In this document: positions 8,315-16,533 of the stretch, piece by piece
Layout of the letters: the number at the start of each line of letters is the position of its first letter
Numbering within the stretch: the first letter of the stretch is position 1
From: an uncultured Bacillaceae bacterium
GTDB taxonomy: Bacteria > Bacillota > Bacilli > Bacillales > Caldibacillaceae
Assembly (NCBI GenBank): GCA_937951955.1
Contig: CALGAD010000107.1
Location: forward strand, 62,001 to 126,000
DNA length: 64,000 nucleotides
Direction of reading: 5' to 3'
Position numbers and translations under genes: made by a program
The notes under the pieces: model-generated
What the model was told of the DNA's origin: nothing
Databases searched by the model: none
Seen by the model: only the letters and a program-made list of their open reading frames with translations

Positions 8315-9319
8315 TTGGTTCAAAATCGCCATCAAGAACTTGGATTAAGCGATGAAACGGTATTGGAAATGTATCGCATGATGGTATTGACGAGGCGCAT
8401 TGATGAACGGATGTGGCTATTAAACCGGGCCGGAAAGATCGCTTTTGTCATATCGGGGCAGGGACATGAAGGAGCGCAAATCGGCGCCGCTTTTGCCCTG
8501 GACCGAACGAAGGATTACTGTCTCCCATATTATCGGGATTTAGGTGTTGTTCTCAGCTTTGGAATGACACCGAAAGAAGTAATGTTAAACGCATTTGGCA
8601 AGGCAGAAGATCCGAACTCGGGTGGCCGGCAAATGCCTGCACATTTTAGCCAGAGAAAAAACCGCATTGTCACCCATTCTTCACCGGTAACGACCCAGGT
8701 GCCCCATGCCGTTGGCTTTGCCCTGGCGGCGAAAATGGAAAAGAAAGATTTCGTCACCTTTGTTTCTTTTGGCGAAGGATCTTCGAATCAGGGAGATTTT
8801 CATGAAGGGGCTAATTTTGCCGGAGTACATCAGTTACCGGTCATCTTCTTTTGTGAAAATAACCGCTACGCCATTTCTGTTCCTTTAAAGAAACAATTAG
8901 CGGCGGAAAAGGTTTCCGACCGGGCCAGCGGTTACGGGATGCCGGGGATAACCGTGGACGGAACCGATCCGCTCGAAGTTTATCGCGTTGTGAAGGAAGC
9001 AAGAGACCGGGCTGTTCGCGGGGAAGGTCCGACCTTGATCGAGGTGAACGTCCACCGCTTTACCGCCCATTCGAGCGATGATGATGATCGCAGCTATCGC
9101 GATCCCGATGAGGTAAAAACGATCCGTCAGCACGATCCCCTTGTTCACTTTGGGAACTATTTGCGTTCCGTCGGTTTATTAAGCGATACGCTTGCTCAGG
9201 AGCTGGAGGAAGAAATAGCCCAAATTGTTGAAGAGGCGACCGATTATGCTGAACAGGCACCGTACCCCGAACCCGAAACGATGACTAAATATGTTTATAA
9301 AGAAGAGGAGGGGATGTGA
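8315..9319 (+). CDS. bkdAA: Branched-chain 2-oxoacid dehydrogenase E1 alpha
   Basis: This is the thiamine-diphosphate E1 alpha subunit that decarboxylates branched 2-keto acids and transfers the acyl group to E2 lipoate, supplying primers for iso and anteiso fatty acids. The start is TTG 8315 after GGGAGG. The TPP-binding signature runs from GEGSSNQGDFHE to CENN (about 150-180). The E1 phosphorylation-loop region HSSDDDDRSYR lies near residue 250. The length of 334 aa is normal. Its stop abuts the start of bkdAB, which suggests translational coupling. Confidence 0.96.
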   Translation: MVQNRHQELGLSDETVLEMYRMMVLTRRIDERMWLLNRAGKIAFVISGQGHEGAQIGAAFALDRTKDYCLPYYRDLGVVLSFGMTPKEVMLNAFGKAEDPNSGGRQMPAHFSQRKNRIVTHSSPVTTQVPHAVGFALAAKMEKKDFVTFVSFGEGSSNQGDFHEGANFAGVHQLPVIFFCENNRYAISVPLKKQLAAEKVSDRASGYGMPGITVDGTDPLEVYRVVKEARDRAVRGEGPTLIEVNVHRFTAHSSDDDDRSYRDPDEVKTIRQHDPLVHFGNYLRSVGLLSDTLAQELEEEIAQIVEEATDYAEQAPYPEPETMTKYVYKEEEGM

Positions 9320-10303
9320 ATGGCCGTTATTTCCTATATTGATGCTGTCAATATGGCAATCCGTGAAGAAATGGAAAGGGATGCGAAAGTGTTTATTCTC
9401 GGTGAAGATGTCGGTGTAAAAGGCGGCGTATTTAAAGCCACCGCCAACTTGTACGAGCAATTTGGAGAAGAAAGGGTTATCGATACCCCGCTTACGGAAT
9501 CGGCCATCGTCGGAGTGGCGATTGGTGCTGCCATGTATGGGTTGCGTCCGATCAGTGAAATCCAGTTTGCGGATTTCATCATGCCTGCTGTGAACCAAAT
9601 TATTTCGGAAGCAGCCCGCATTCGCTATCGCTCCAACAACGACTGGCAGTGCCCGATCGTCATTCGAGCTCCTTACGGTGGTGGAGTCCACGGCGGACTG
9701 TATCATTCCCAGTCGGTGGAAGCGATTTTTGCCAATCAGCCGGGTTTGAAAATTGTCATGCCTTCTACGCCATACGATGTTAAAGGATTGTTAAAAGCTG
9801 CCATTCGCGATGATGATCCGGTGCTCTTTTTCGAACATAAGCGAGCCTACCGTTTGATTAAAGGCGAAGTTCCTGAAGATGATTATGTGTTACCAATTGG
9901 CAAGGCGGATGTCAAACGGGTCGGGGAAGATATTACCGTTATTACATACGGGTTATGTGTTCATTTTGCTCTGGAAGCTGCGGAAAAATTACAGAAAGAG
10001 GGAATTTCCGCCCATATTCTAGATTTACGCACCGTATATCCACTTGATAAAGAGGCGATCGTTGAAGCGGCGAGCAAAACCGGAAAAGTCCTGCTTGTAA
10101 CGGAAGATAATAAAGAAGGCAGTGTCATGAGCGAAGTCGCTGCTATCATCGCGGAACATTGTCTGTTTGAACTCGATGCGCCGATCATGCGTCTGGCGGG
10201 ACCGGATGTGCCGGCAATGCCTTATGCACCGCCACTGGAAAAACATTTTCTCGTCAATACGGAAAAAGTGGAAAAGGCGATGCGTGAGCTGGCCGAGTTT
10301 TAA
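9320..10303 (+). CDS. bkdAB: Branched-chain 2-oxoacid dehydrogenase E1 beta
   Basis: E1 beta subunit of the same complex; with BkdAA it forms the alpha2beta2 thiamine enzyme. Family hallmarks are FILGEDVGVKGGVFKAT (about 25-41), the TPP-site glutamate in DTPLTESAI, and the C-terminal transketolase domain ending in the conserved AMPYAPPLE. The length of 327 aa equals the B. subtilis protein. The start codon follows the bkdAA stop with no gap, and the Shine-Dalgarno sequence (AGAGGAGGGG) lies inside bkdAA. Confidence 0.96.
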   Translation: MAVISYIDAVNMAIREEMERDAKVFILGEDVGVKGGVFKATANLYEQFGEERVIDTPLTESAIVGVAIGAAMYGLRPISEIQFADFIMPAVNQIISEAARIRYRSNNDWQCPIVIRAPYGGGVHGGLYHSQSVEAIFANQPGLKIVMPSTPYDVKGLLKAAIRDDDPVLFFEHKRAYRLIKGEVPEDDYVLPIGKADVKRVGEDITVITYGLCVHFALEAAEKLQKEGISAHILDLRTVYPLDKEAIVEAASKTGKVLLVTEDNKEGSVMSEVAAIIAEHCLFELDAPIMRLAGPDVPAMPYAPPLEKHFLVNTEKVEKAMRELAEF

Positions 10304-10338
10304 ATATGGATGACTAAATTTTCGTGAGGAGGGAGAAA

Positions 10339-11586
10339 ATGGCCCTGGAACAAATCGTCATGCCACAACTCGGAGAAAGTGTCACGGAAGGAACGGTCAC
10401 GAAATGGCTCGTAAAGCCAGGCGATACCGTAAAAAAATACGAGCCTTTAGCGGAAGTTTTAACGGATAAAGTAACCGCTGAAATCCCCTCATCGTATAGC
10501 GGAACGGTCAAAGAGATTTTTGCTGAAGAAGGAAAAACTTTACCCGTCGGTGCCCTGCTCTGTACGATTGAAACGGAGGAAAGCGAAGAGAACGCTGCGA
10601 AGAATCCGGTCGATCATATGGATCGCACTGTTACGGATCCCGCTTTAAAAGCAGCGAAAAATCGTTATTCGCCAGCGGTATTAAAATTATCGCAGGAATA
10701 CGGCATTGATTTAAGCACAATCAAAGGTACGGGGCGGGGTGGACGGATAACGAGAAAAGACGTTCTGGCGAAAATAAAAGAGCTGGAAGAAGAAAGAAAA
10801 CAGGCGTCACAACGAGTAGCTGAAGTGCAGCCAACTCCTTCATCAGAACAATTAGATCAAGTTGCGACATCTGCTTCCAAGACCGATACAGATAAGGAAA
10901 TACCGGTAACGCCTGTTCGGCGCTCGATTGCCAATCATATGGTTCGTTCCAAGCAAGAAATCCCCCATGCCTGGATGATGGTTGAAGTCGATGTGACGGA
11001 CCTTGTCAACTATCGCAACAAAATTAAGGATCAATTTTATGAGAAGGAAGGTTTTCCGCTCACCTACTTTGCCTTTTTCGTAAAAGCTTGCGCCCGGGCG
11101 TTAAAAGAGTTTCCGATGCTCAATGCCGAGTGGCAGGGTGATAAAATTATTCAGAAAAAGGATATCCATATTTCCATCGCTGTTGCAACGGAAAATGAAT
11201 TGTTCGTTCCGGTTATCAAACATGCCGATGAGAAATCGATTAAAGGCATTGCCAGGGATATTTATACCCTCGCGCAAAAAGCCAGGGAAGGAAAACTGCG
11301 ACCGGAAGATGTCCAGGGAGGAACATTCACCGTCAACAATACCGGTTCCTTTGGTTCGGTACAGTCGATGGGCATCATCAATTATCCGCAAGCAGCCATT
11401 TTACAGGTCGAATCGATTGTCAAACGCCCGGTGGTTATCGATGGTGGCATTTTTGTTCGGGATATGGTCAATCTTTGTTTATCCATCGATCACCGCGTGC
11501 TCGATGGTTTGGTCAGCGGTCGCTTTTTACAGAAAGTGAAAGCGATTCTGGAAAATATGAATGAAGAGACTACGCCGATTTATTAA
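10339..11586 (+). CDS. bkdB: Branched-chain 2-oxoacid dehydrogenase E2 (lipoyl acyltransferase)
   Basis: E2 is the lipoyl core of the complex and forms acyl-CoA. I took ATG 10339 with GAGGAGGGAG upstream; a GTG five codons earlier lies inside that site. The lipoyl domain (1-80) carries the modified lysine K44 in LTDKVTAE. A peripheral subunit-binding domain (about 110-145, with GTGRGGRITRKDV) and a linker rich in Glu, Gln, Pro and Ser follow. The catalytic domain ends with SIDHRVLDG, holding the active-site HxxxDG. The length of 415 aa compares with 424 in B. subtilis. No strong forward terminator follows, so read-through towards the convergent prli42 terminator is possible. Confidence 0.95.
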   Translation: MALEQIVMPQLGESVTEGTVTKWLVKPGDTVKKYEPLAEVLTDKVTAEIPSSYSGTVKEIFAEEGKTLPVGALLCTIETEESEENAAKNPVDHMDRTVTDPALKAAKNRYSPAVLKLSQEYGIDLSTIKGTGRGGRITRKDVLAKIKELEEERKQASQRVAEVQPTPSSEQLDQVATSASKTDTDKEIPVTPVRRSIANHMVRSKQEIPHAWMMVEVDVTDLVNYRNKIKDQFYEKEGFPLTYFAFFVKACARALKEFPMLNAEWQGDKIIQKKDIHISIAVATENELFVPVIKHADEKSIKGIARDIYTLAQKAREGKLRPEDVQGGTFTVNNTGSFGSVQSMGIINYPQAAILQVESIVKRPVVIDGGIFVRDMVNLCLSIDHRVLDGLVSGRFLQKVKAILENMNEETTPIY

Positions 11587-11643
11587 GGAGACGTCAATCG
11601 CGCGATTTATAATTAAAAATAGTATATTTTTGCAGTTATTATG

Positions 11644-11678
11644 AAAAAGGGAGTAATGGTGTTTAGCCACTACTCCCT
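11644..11678 (-). terminator. Terminator of prli42, possibly shared with bkdB
   Basis: AGGGAGTA / TACTCCCT (11648-11655 with 11671-11678) forms an 8-bp stem, extended inside by TGG/CCA. The A-run at 11644-11648 gives a T-tail only on the minus strand, so the main use is for the convergent small gene. On the plus strand it lacks a T-run. Confidence 0.7.
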
Positions 11679-11715
11679 GTTCCGTTTATACACACGTTCA
11701 TTTTCACTTTCCGAA

Positions 11716-11811
11716 TTAAAAGAAGATAGAGATGGCTCCTAAAAGGGTGGATGCAATCATCGTAAATAACATCAAATACAGTATGATTTTACGCGTTTTC
11801 CGCTTTCTCAT
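11716..11811 (-). CDS. prli42: Prli42-like 31-aa membrane miniprotein (stressosome anchor)
   Basis: The start at 11811 is preceded by GTGAGGAAG. The 31-residue product is a very basic N terminus (MRKRKTRKI) plus one hydrophobic helix with the conserved core AST-LL-G. This pattern is that of Prli42, a miniprotein of Firmicutes that in Listeria anchors the stressosome to the membrane and is needed for oxidative stress signalling. The gene has its own sigma-A promoter (TTGTTA-17-TAAAAT) and terminator, so it is monocistronic. The family call rests on my recollection of the pattern. The gene signals themselves are clear. Confidence 0.8.
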   Translation of the reverse strand: MRKRKTRKIILYLMLFTMIASTLLGAISIFF

Positions 11812-11842
11812 ATGTCTTCCTCACTTTCTTTCATCTATTAAT

Positions 11843-11871
11843 ATTTTAGCGATAATTACTAGAGATAACAA
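11843..11871 (-). promoter_or_regulatory. Sigma-A promoter of prli42
   Basis: On the minus strand TTGTTA (11871-11866), 17-nt spacer, TAAAAT (11848-11843), 32 bp before the start codon. Confidence 0.65.
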
Positions 11872-11980
11872 CTGTTTTTGCAATTATTATGTGAAAAGTT
11901 ATACAAAAACATACATAAAACAAATGAGTAATTTTCCCAGGGATGATAAAGCGTGATTACGTCCCATAACTATTTTCTGT

Positions 11981-12010
11981 TTGTACTTGTCCTGCCTAAA
12001 GCGGTATACT
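11981..12010 (+). promoter_or_regulatory. Sigma-A promoter of the yqjE-type peptidase
   Basis: TTGTAC (11981-11986), 18-nt spacer, TATACT (12005-12010), about 38 bp before the chosen start. Confidence 0.6.
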
Positions 12011-12048
12011 GGTATGTATAGAATGGTAACGTTAATGAGGTGGATTTT

Positions 12049-13170
12049 GTGATTAATGAAAAACGTCTTTTGGAAGAATTTTTAAAACTCGTTCAAATTG
12101 ATTCAGAAACAAAACATGAAGAACAAATTTCACAAGTGTTGCAGGAAAAATTTAAACAACTTGGTTTACACGTTGTCGAAGATAATACGCAACATATAAC
12201 AGGTCATGGATCGGGAAATTTAATTTGCACATTAAAAGGTACGAAAAAAGATGTACCACCGATCTATTTTACTGCACATATGGATACGGTTGTTCCCGGA
12301 AAAGGGGTTAAGCCGATTGTGAAAGACGGCTATGTGCAGTCAGATGGAACGACTATACTCGGTGCGGATGATAAAGCCGGTTTGGCGACTATTATTGAAG
12401 TGATCCGGGTTATCAAGGAAAATAAATTGGAGCACGGCGATATTCAATTTATCATCACGGTAGGGGAAGAATCGGGATTAGTCGGTGCCAAAGCCCTTGA
12501 TCCGGAGCTTATTTGCGCCCAATTCGGTTTTGCCTTAGATAGTGACGGTGAAGTCGGTACGATCGTAACGGCTGCACCCGCGCAGGCAAAAATCAAAACG
12601 GTCATTTACGGTAAAAGTGCCCATGCCGGGGTGGCACCAGAAAAGGGAATTTCGGCGATTAATATTGCAGCTAAAGCGATTGCCAAGATGCCTTTAGGGC
12701 GGATTGATGAGGAGACGACGGCGAATATCGGAAGGTTTGAAGGGGGCCAGGCGACGAATATAGTTTGTGATCGAGTGGACATTTTAGCGGAAGCCCGTTC
12801 ATTACAAGAAGAAAAATTGGAAAAGCAAGTAAATACAATGAAAACGATTTTCGAAGAAACTGCCCAATCCTTTGGGGGGCGGGCTGAAGTAAAGATACAT
12901 AAAGCGTATTCAGCCTTTAAACTCGGTGAAAAGGATGCAGTTGTCCAGGTAGCGAAACAAGCCGCTCAAGAAATCGGCCGCAAGCCCCGGCTCGTTCAAA
13001 GCGGAGGCGGAAGCGATGCCAACGTCATTTCCGGATACGGAATACCGACGGTCGTTTTAGGTGTCGGCTATGAAGGAATTCATACGACAGAAGAAAGAAT
13101 ACCCGTCCAGGAGCTGAATAAGCTAGCGGAGATGGTTTTGGCGATCGTATCCATCGTAGCAAAAATGTAA
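12049..13170 (+). CDS. yqjE: M20 family metallopeptidase, YqjE (PepT-like)
   Basis: A predicted cytosolic di-zinc aminopeptidase of the PepT/M20 family. The start is GTG 12049 with GAGGTGG 6 nt upstream, giving VINEKRLLEEF; a GTG three codons earlier overlaps that site. Metal and catalytic motifs appear in the expected order: HMDTV (His ligand plus catalytic Asp), LGADDKAG (bridging Asp), GEESGLVGA (catalytic base and ligand Glu), LDSDGEVG and the late His in GIHTTEE. The length of 373 aa fits YqjE (371). The preferred substrate is not known. The gene has its own promoter. Confidence 0.9.
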   Translation: MINEKRLLEEFLKLVQIDSETKHEEQISQVLQEKFKQLGLHVVEDNTQHITGHGSGNLICTLKGTKKDVPPIYFTAHMDTVVPGKGVKPIVKDGYVQSDGTTILGADDKAGLATIIEVIRVIKENKLEHGDIQFIITVGEESGLVGAKALDPELICAQFGFALDSDGEVGTIVTAAPAQAKIKTVIYGKSAHAGVAPEKGISAINIAAKAIAKMPLGRIDEETTANIGRFEGGQATNIVCDRVDILAEARSLQEEKLEKQVNTMKTIFEETAQSFGGRAEVKIHKAYSAFKLGEKDAVVQVAKQAAQEIGRKPRLVQSGGGSDANVISGYGIPTVVLGVGYEGIHTTEERIPVQELNKLAEMVLAIVSIVAKM

Positions 13171-13196
13171 AACTTGTCAGAATGGGGTGTTTGTTT

Positions 13197-13679
13197 ATGG
13201 TAAAACAAAACAAATTCGTTATTTTTGCTTGCGAAGGAGAAGAATACGGAATTCCGGTGGAACAGGTGATTTCTATTGAAAAACTTGAATCCATTCAACC
13301 TGTTCCCAATATGCCGGAATATGTTTTGGGGATTGTCGATATTAGAGGGGAACTGATTCCTGTCATCGATATCCGGACAGTTTTTTATGACAGGAAGGAA
13401 AAAAACGACGACCAATCCCGCCTGATCGTGGTCAAGACCGATCAATTATCAATCGCATTGTTCGTTAAGGATGTGAAGGAATTACTCGATGTAGCGAGTG
13501 AGCAAATAAAACAGCCAGGGCTCAAGGCCTATCAAAAAACCGCTTATTTTTCCGGAGTCATCTCCCTTGATGAACGCTTAATTTTAATGGTCGATGCCCA
13601 ACAGTTGGCCATGTCTTTAGAAGGAATCCAGGAAATTGCCCGTTATCTGGAAGAAGAGGCGGCAGTTTCCAGTGTATAG
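13197..13679 (+). CDS. Stand-alone CheW-domain protein
   Basis: A single CheW domain of 160 aa: FVIFACEGEEYGIPVEQVISIE, then the VLGIVDIRGELIPVIDIR core and a C-terminal ILMVDAQQL strand. CheW proteins couple chemoreceptors to the CheA kinase. No CheA, receptor or motility gene is visible in this window, and B. subtilis has other genes (yqjF, yqjG) at this spot. ATG 13197 is preceded by GGGGTG; an in-frame ATG at 13182 lies before that site. It sits 26 bp after yqjE and 28 bp before dinB, so it may share their transcript. It may be the cell's main CheW or a paralogue with another partner; the sequence cannot decide. Confidence 0.85.
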   Translation: MVKQNKFVIFACEGEEYGIPVEQVISIEKLESIQPVPNMPEYVLGIVDIRGELIPVIDIRTVFYDRKEKNDDQSRLIVVKTDQLSIALFVKDVKELLDVASEQIKQPGLKAYQKTAYFSGVISLDERLILMVDAQQLAMSLEGIQEIARYLEEEAAVSSV

Positions 13680-13707
13680 TTGAAAACCGTTTGAAGGTGG
13701 TATTTAT

Positions 13708-14937
13708 ATGCCCGGTCGTGCGCGTATCATTTTTCATATCGATATGAATAGTTTTTATGCTTCCGTGGAAATGGCATATGATCCCGTTTTAAAAGGAAAA
13801 CCCCTTGCCATTGCCGGAAATCCGGAAGAACGGCGGGGGATTATTGTCACCTGTAGTTATGAAGCGCGGAGATTCGGTGTCAAAACGACGATGCCCGTCT
13901 GGGAAGCGAAAAAATTGTGCCCGCAACTTATTATTAGAAAGCCGAACTTTGATCGCTACCGGGCCATGTCGAAGAAAATTTTTGCCTTGCTCAGGGAGTA
14001 TACGGATCTTGTCGAACCGGCTTCCATCGATGAAGGCTATATGGACGTGACGGATCATGTAACGGATCATCCGGTTCGCATGGCACAACAAATACAACAG
14101 CGGATCTTAAAGGAACTGGATTTACCGTGCAGTATCGGCATCGGTCCGAATAAATTTCTTGCGAAGACCGCTTCTGATATGAAAAAACCTCTCGGCATTA
14201 CCGTTTTACGGAAACGGGACGTACCGCAAATTTTGTGGCCACTCCCAACAGGCGAGATGTACGGCGTTGGGAAGAAAACCGCTGAAAAGCTAAAACAAAT
14301 CGGAATATTGACGATTGGTGATCTGGCGAAAGGCAATGATATTCAGCTGCGCAATGCGCTCGGTATTAACGGTATCCGACTGAAAGAATGGGCTAATGGC
14401 AATGATCACCGTCCGGTAAATCCGGAAGCGATTTATGATTTTAAATCCATCGGCAACTCCACGACATTGGCAAAGGATACTGTGGATCAGACTTTTTTGT
14501 TAAATACTTTACAAAATTTGGCAAAAACCGTCTCCGCCCGCATGCAAAATAAGGAAGTTTTTGCCACAACGATTTCAATTACGATTCGTTACAACGATCG
14601 CACGACCTGGACAAGAAGTCAGAAATTAGAAAATCCGATACAGGAGATGGCAGATGTTTATGCTGTAAGTAAACAATTATTTTTGAAACACTGGAACGGA
14701 AAACCTGTTCGTCTGCTCGGTATAACCGGCCAGGATTTAGTGGACAAAGATCAGGCCTTTGAACAGCTCAATCTCTTTACTTATCAAGAAATTGCTAAGC
14801 AGGAACCGCTCCTGGAGACGATTGAACAATTAAAAGATAAATATGGTGAGGATATTATTACCAAAGGCGTAAAAAAATATCGCCCGGAAGGTCAGACGGA
14901 TACCGGGTTTAATAAAGATTTTTTAATGAAAAAATAA
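13708..14937 (+). CDS. dinB: DNA polymerase IV (Y family), YqjH
   Basis: An error-prone translesion polymerase. Catalytic carboxylates are in FHIDMNSFYASVE (D12) and ASIDEGYMD (near 105). A helix-hairpin-helix region (MYGVGKKTAEKLKQIGI, near 185) is followed by the little-finger domain. A C-terminal QLNLF resembles the beta-clamp binding motif. The length of 409 aa fits YqjH (414). ATG 13708 is preceded by AAGGTGG. No LexA box is visible upstream, in keeping with the non-SOS control of this type in Bacillus, and unlike uvrX at 20.8 kb. Confidence 0.95.
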   Translation: MPGRARIIFHIDMNSFYASVEMAYDPVLKGKPLAIAGNPEERRGIIVTCSYEARRFGVKTTMPVWEAKKLCPQLIIRKPNFDRYRAMSKKIFALLREYTDLVEPASIDEGYMDVTDHVTDHPVRMAQQIQQRILKELDLPCSIGIGPNKFLAKTASDMKKPLGITVLRKRDVPQILWPLPTGEMYGVGKKTAEKLKQIGILTIGDLAKGNDIQLRNALGINGIRLKEWANGNDHRPVNPEAIYDFKSIGNSTTLAKDTVDQTFLLNTLQNLAKTVSARMQNKEVFATTISITIRYNDRTTWTRSQKLENPIQEMADVYAVSKQLFLKHWNGKPVRLLGITGQDLVDKDQAFEQLNLFTYQEIAKQEPLLETIEQLKDKYGEDIITKGVKKYRPEGQTDTGFNKDFLMKK

Positions 14938-14965
14938 ATATAGGGTAAAATGAAAATGACAAAAT

Positions 14966-15015
14966 TTGTATTTCATATTAATATTAAGTTATATTGTGAA
15001 TAGATTCTCAATATA
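14966..15015 (+). promoter_or_regulatory. gnd promoter with overlapping Rex-type operator
   Basis: TTGTAT (14966-14971), 18-nt spacer, TATATT (14990-14995). A near-perfect 12-2-12 palindrome at 14990-15015 covers the -10 and the likely start point. Its core at 14994-15011, TTGTGAATAGATTCTCAA, differs from the Rex consensus TTGTGAA-N4-TTCACAA at one base. Rex is the NADH/NAD+ sensing repressor of Gram-positive bacteria. Confidence 0.6.
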
Positions 15016-15048
15016 AGAACCTAGAACAAAAAGAAAGGAAGAAGTCAT

Positions 15049-16455
15049 TTGGCACAACAAATTGGTGTTATGGGCCTCGCCGTAATGGGGAAAAATTTGG
15101 CCTTTAATATTGAATCGAAAGGATATTCCGTTGCGGTATACAACCGTTCCCGTTCTAAAACGGATGATATGATGAAAGAAGCAGAAGGGAAAAATATTGT
15201 CCCTGCTTATACGATAGAAGAATTCGTGCAATTACTGGAAAGACCGAGAAAGATTTTATTAATGGTCAAAGCCGGGGAAGCAACCGATGCGACGATCAAT
15301 CAAGTTCTGCCTTATTTAGAGGAAGGCGATATTTTAATTGATGGCGGGAATGCTTTCTTTAAAGACACGCAGAGAAGAAATAAAGAACTAAGTGAAAAGG
15401 GGATACATTTTATCGGCGCCGGGGTTTCCGGTGGTGAAGAAGGTGCGTTACACGGTCCTTCAATTATGCCTGGCGGTCAAAAAGAAGCATATGAACTCGT
15501 GGCCCCGATTTTACGGGATATTTCCGCTAAAGTAGACGGGGAGCCATGTACGACTTATATCGGTCCGGATGGTAGCGGACATTATGTGAAAATGGTTCAT
15601 AACGGAATTGAATACGGCGATATGCAATTAATTGCCGAAAGTTATTACTTGCTCCGGCAAATTCTCGGACTATCTGTAGATGAGTTGCATGAAGTCTTTG
15701 CTGAATGGAATAAGGGTGAGCTCGATAGTTATTTAATTGAAATCACCGCTGATATCTTTACGAAAAAGGATGAAGAAACCGGTCGCCCAATGGTCGATGT
15801 TATCCTCGATAAGGCCGGTCAAAAGGGAACAGGAAAATGGACAAGTCAAAGCGCTCTCGATCTTGGCGTTCCCCTTCCTCTCATTACAGAATCGGTATTT
15901 GCTCGCTTTATTTCTGCCTTGAAAGATGAGCGGGTGGCGGCAAGTAAAGTGTTATCCGGGCCAAACGGGATAGACTTTACCGGCGATAGAGAACAGTTTA
16001 TCGAACAAGTGCGTCAAGCTCTTTACTTAAGCAAAATTTGTTCCTATGCACAAGGTTTTGCCCAACTGCGAGCCGCATCTAACGAATATAACTGGAACTT
16101 AAATTATGGCGATATTGCCATGATCTGGCGGGGCGGTTGTATCATTCGTGCCCAGTTCTTGCAAAAAATTAAGGATGCTTACGATCGCGATCCGAACCTG
16201 GCTAACTTACTCCTGGACCCGTATTTCAAAGATATCGCCGATCGTTATCAAGAATCCCTGAGACAGGTGATTTCTGTTGCCGTCTTAAATGGTGTACCTG
16301 TTCCAGCCCTTTCTGCAGCGTTATCGTATTATGATAGCTACCGCACGGAGACACTTCCGGCAAACTTGATTCAGGCTCAGCGGGACTATTTCGGTGCCCA
16401 TACATATGAGCGAATCGATAAAGAAGGAACATTCCATACGAACTGGATGGAATAA
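15049..16455 (+). CDS. gndA: 6-phosphogluconate dehydrogenase, decarboxylating
   Basis: Oxidises 6-phosphogluconate to ribulose 5-phosphate and CO2 in the oxidative pentose phosphate pathway. The start is TTG 15049 after AAAGGAAG. The nucleotide-binding motif GLAVMGKNLA is at residues 9-18, and NRSRSKTD (about 33-40) is the pattern that binds the NADP 2'-phosphate. The catalytic region GHYVKMVHNGIEYGDMQ is near 180-196. The length of 468 aa equals YqjI of B. subtilis (469). It converges on zwf, which makes its substrate, with a shared terminator between them. The promoter carries a candidate Rex box. Confidence 0.97.
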   Translation: MAQQIGVMGLAVMGKNLAFNIESKGYSVAVYNRSRSKTDDMMKEAEGKNIVPAYTIEEFVQLLERPRKILLMVKAGEATDATINQVLPYLEEGDILIDGGNAFFKDTQRRNKELSEKGIHFIGAGVSGGEEGALHGPSIMPGGQKEAYELVAPILRDISAKVDGEPCTTYIGPDGSGHYVKMVHNGIEYGDMQLIAESYYLLRQILGLSVDELHEVFAEWNKGELDSYLIEITADIFTKKDEETGRPMVDVILDKAGQKGTGKWTSQSALDLGVPLPLITESVFARFISALKDERVAASKVLSGPNGIDFTGDREQFIEQVRQALYLSKICSYAQGFAQLRAASNEYNWNLNYGDIAMIWRGGCIIRAQFLQKIKDAYDRDPNLANLLLDPYFKDIADRYQESLRQVISVAVLNGVPVPALSAALSYYDSYRTETLPANLIQAQRDYFGAHTYERIDKEGTFHTNWME

Positions 16456-16459
16456 AGGA

Positions 16460-16494
16460 AAAGGACAGAGTGGTTTTAATCCCCTCTGTCCTTT
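16460..16494. terminator. Bidirectional terminator between gnd and zwf
   Basis: AAAGGACAGAG / CTCTGTCCTTT (16460-16470 with 16484-16494), 11 bp, 13-nt loop. The plus tail is TCTTTAT and the minus tail is TTCCTTTATTC. It serves the two convergent genes. Confidence 0.8.
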
Positions 16495-16533
16495 CTTTAT
16501 GATACTTCTTCGTATTTCGTTTACAATATTAGT

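Noticed and set aside
9179..9706. A 175-codon open frame on the minus strand across bkdAA and bkdAB.
   Set aside because: It is antisense to two certain genes, has no Shine-Dalgarno site and its product is unlike any known protein. It arises from codon bias of the genuine frame.
11123..11539. A 138-codon plus-strand frame inside bkdB.
   Set aside because: It lies within the catalytic domain of bkdB in another frame with no start signals.
13600..13707. A possible LexA box before the Pol IV gene (GAAAACCGTTTG near 13683).
   Set aside because: It lacks the CGAAC half and the right spacing, so SOS control of dinB is not supported.
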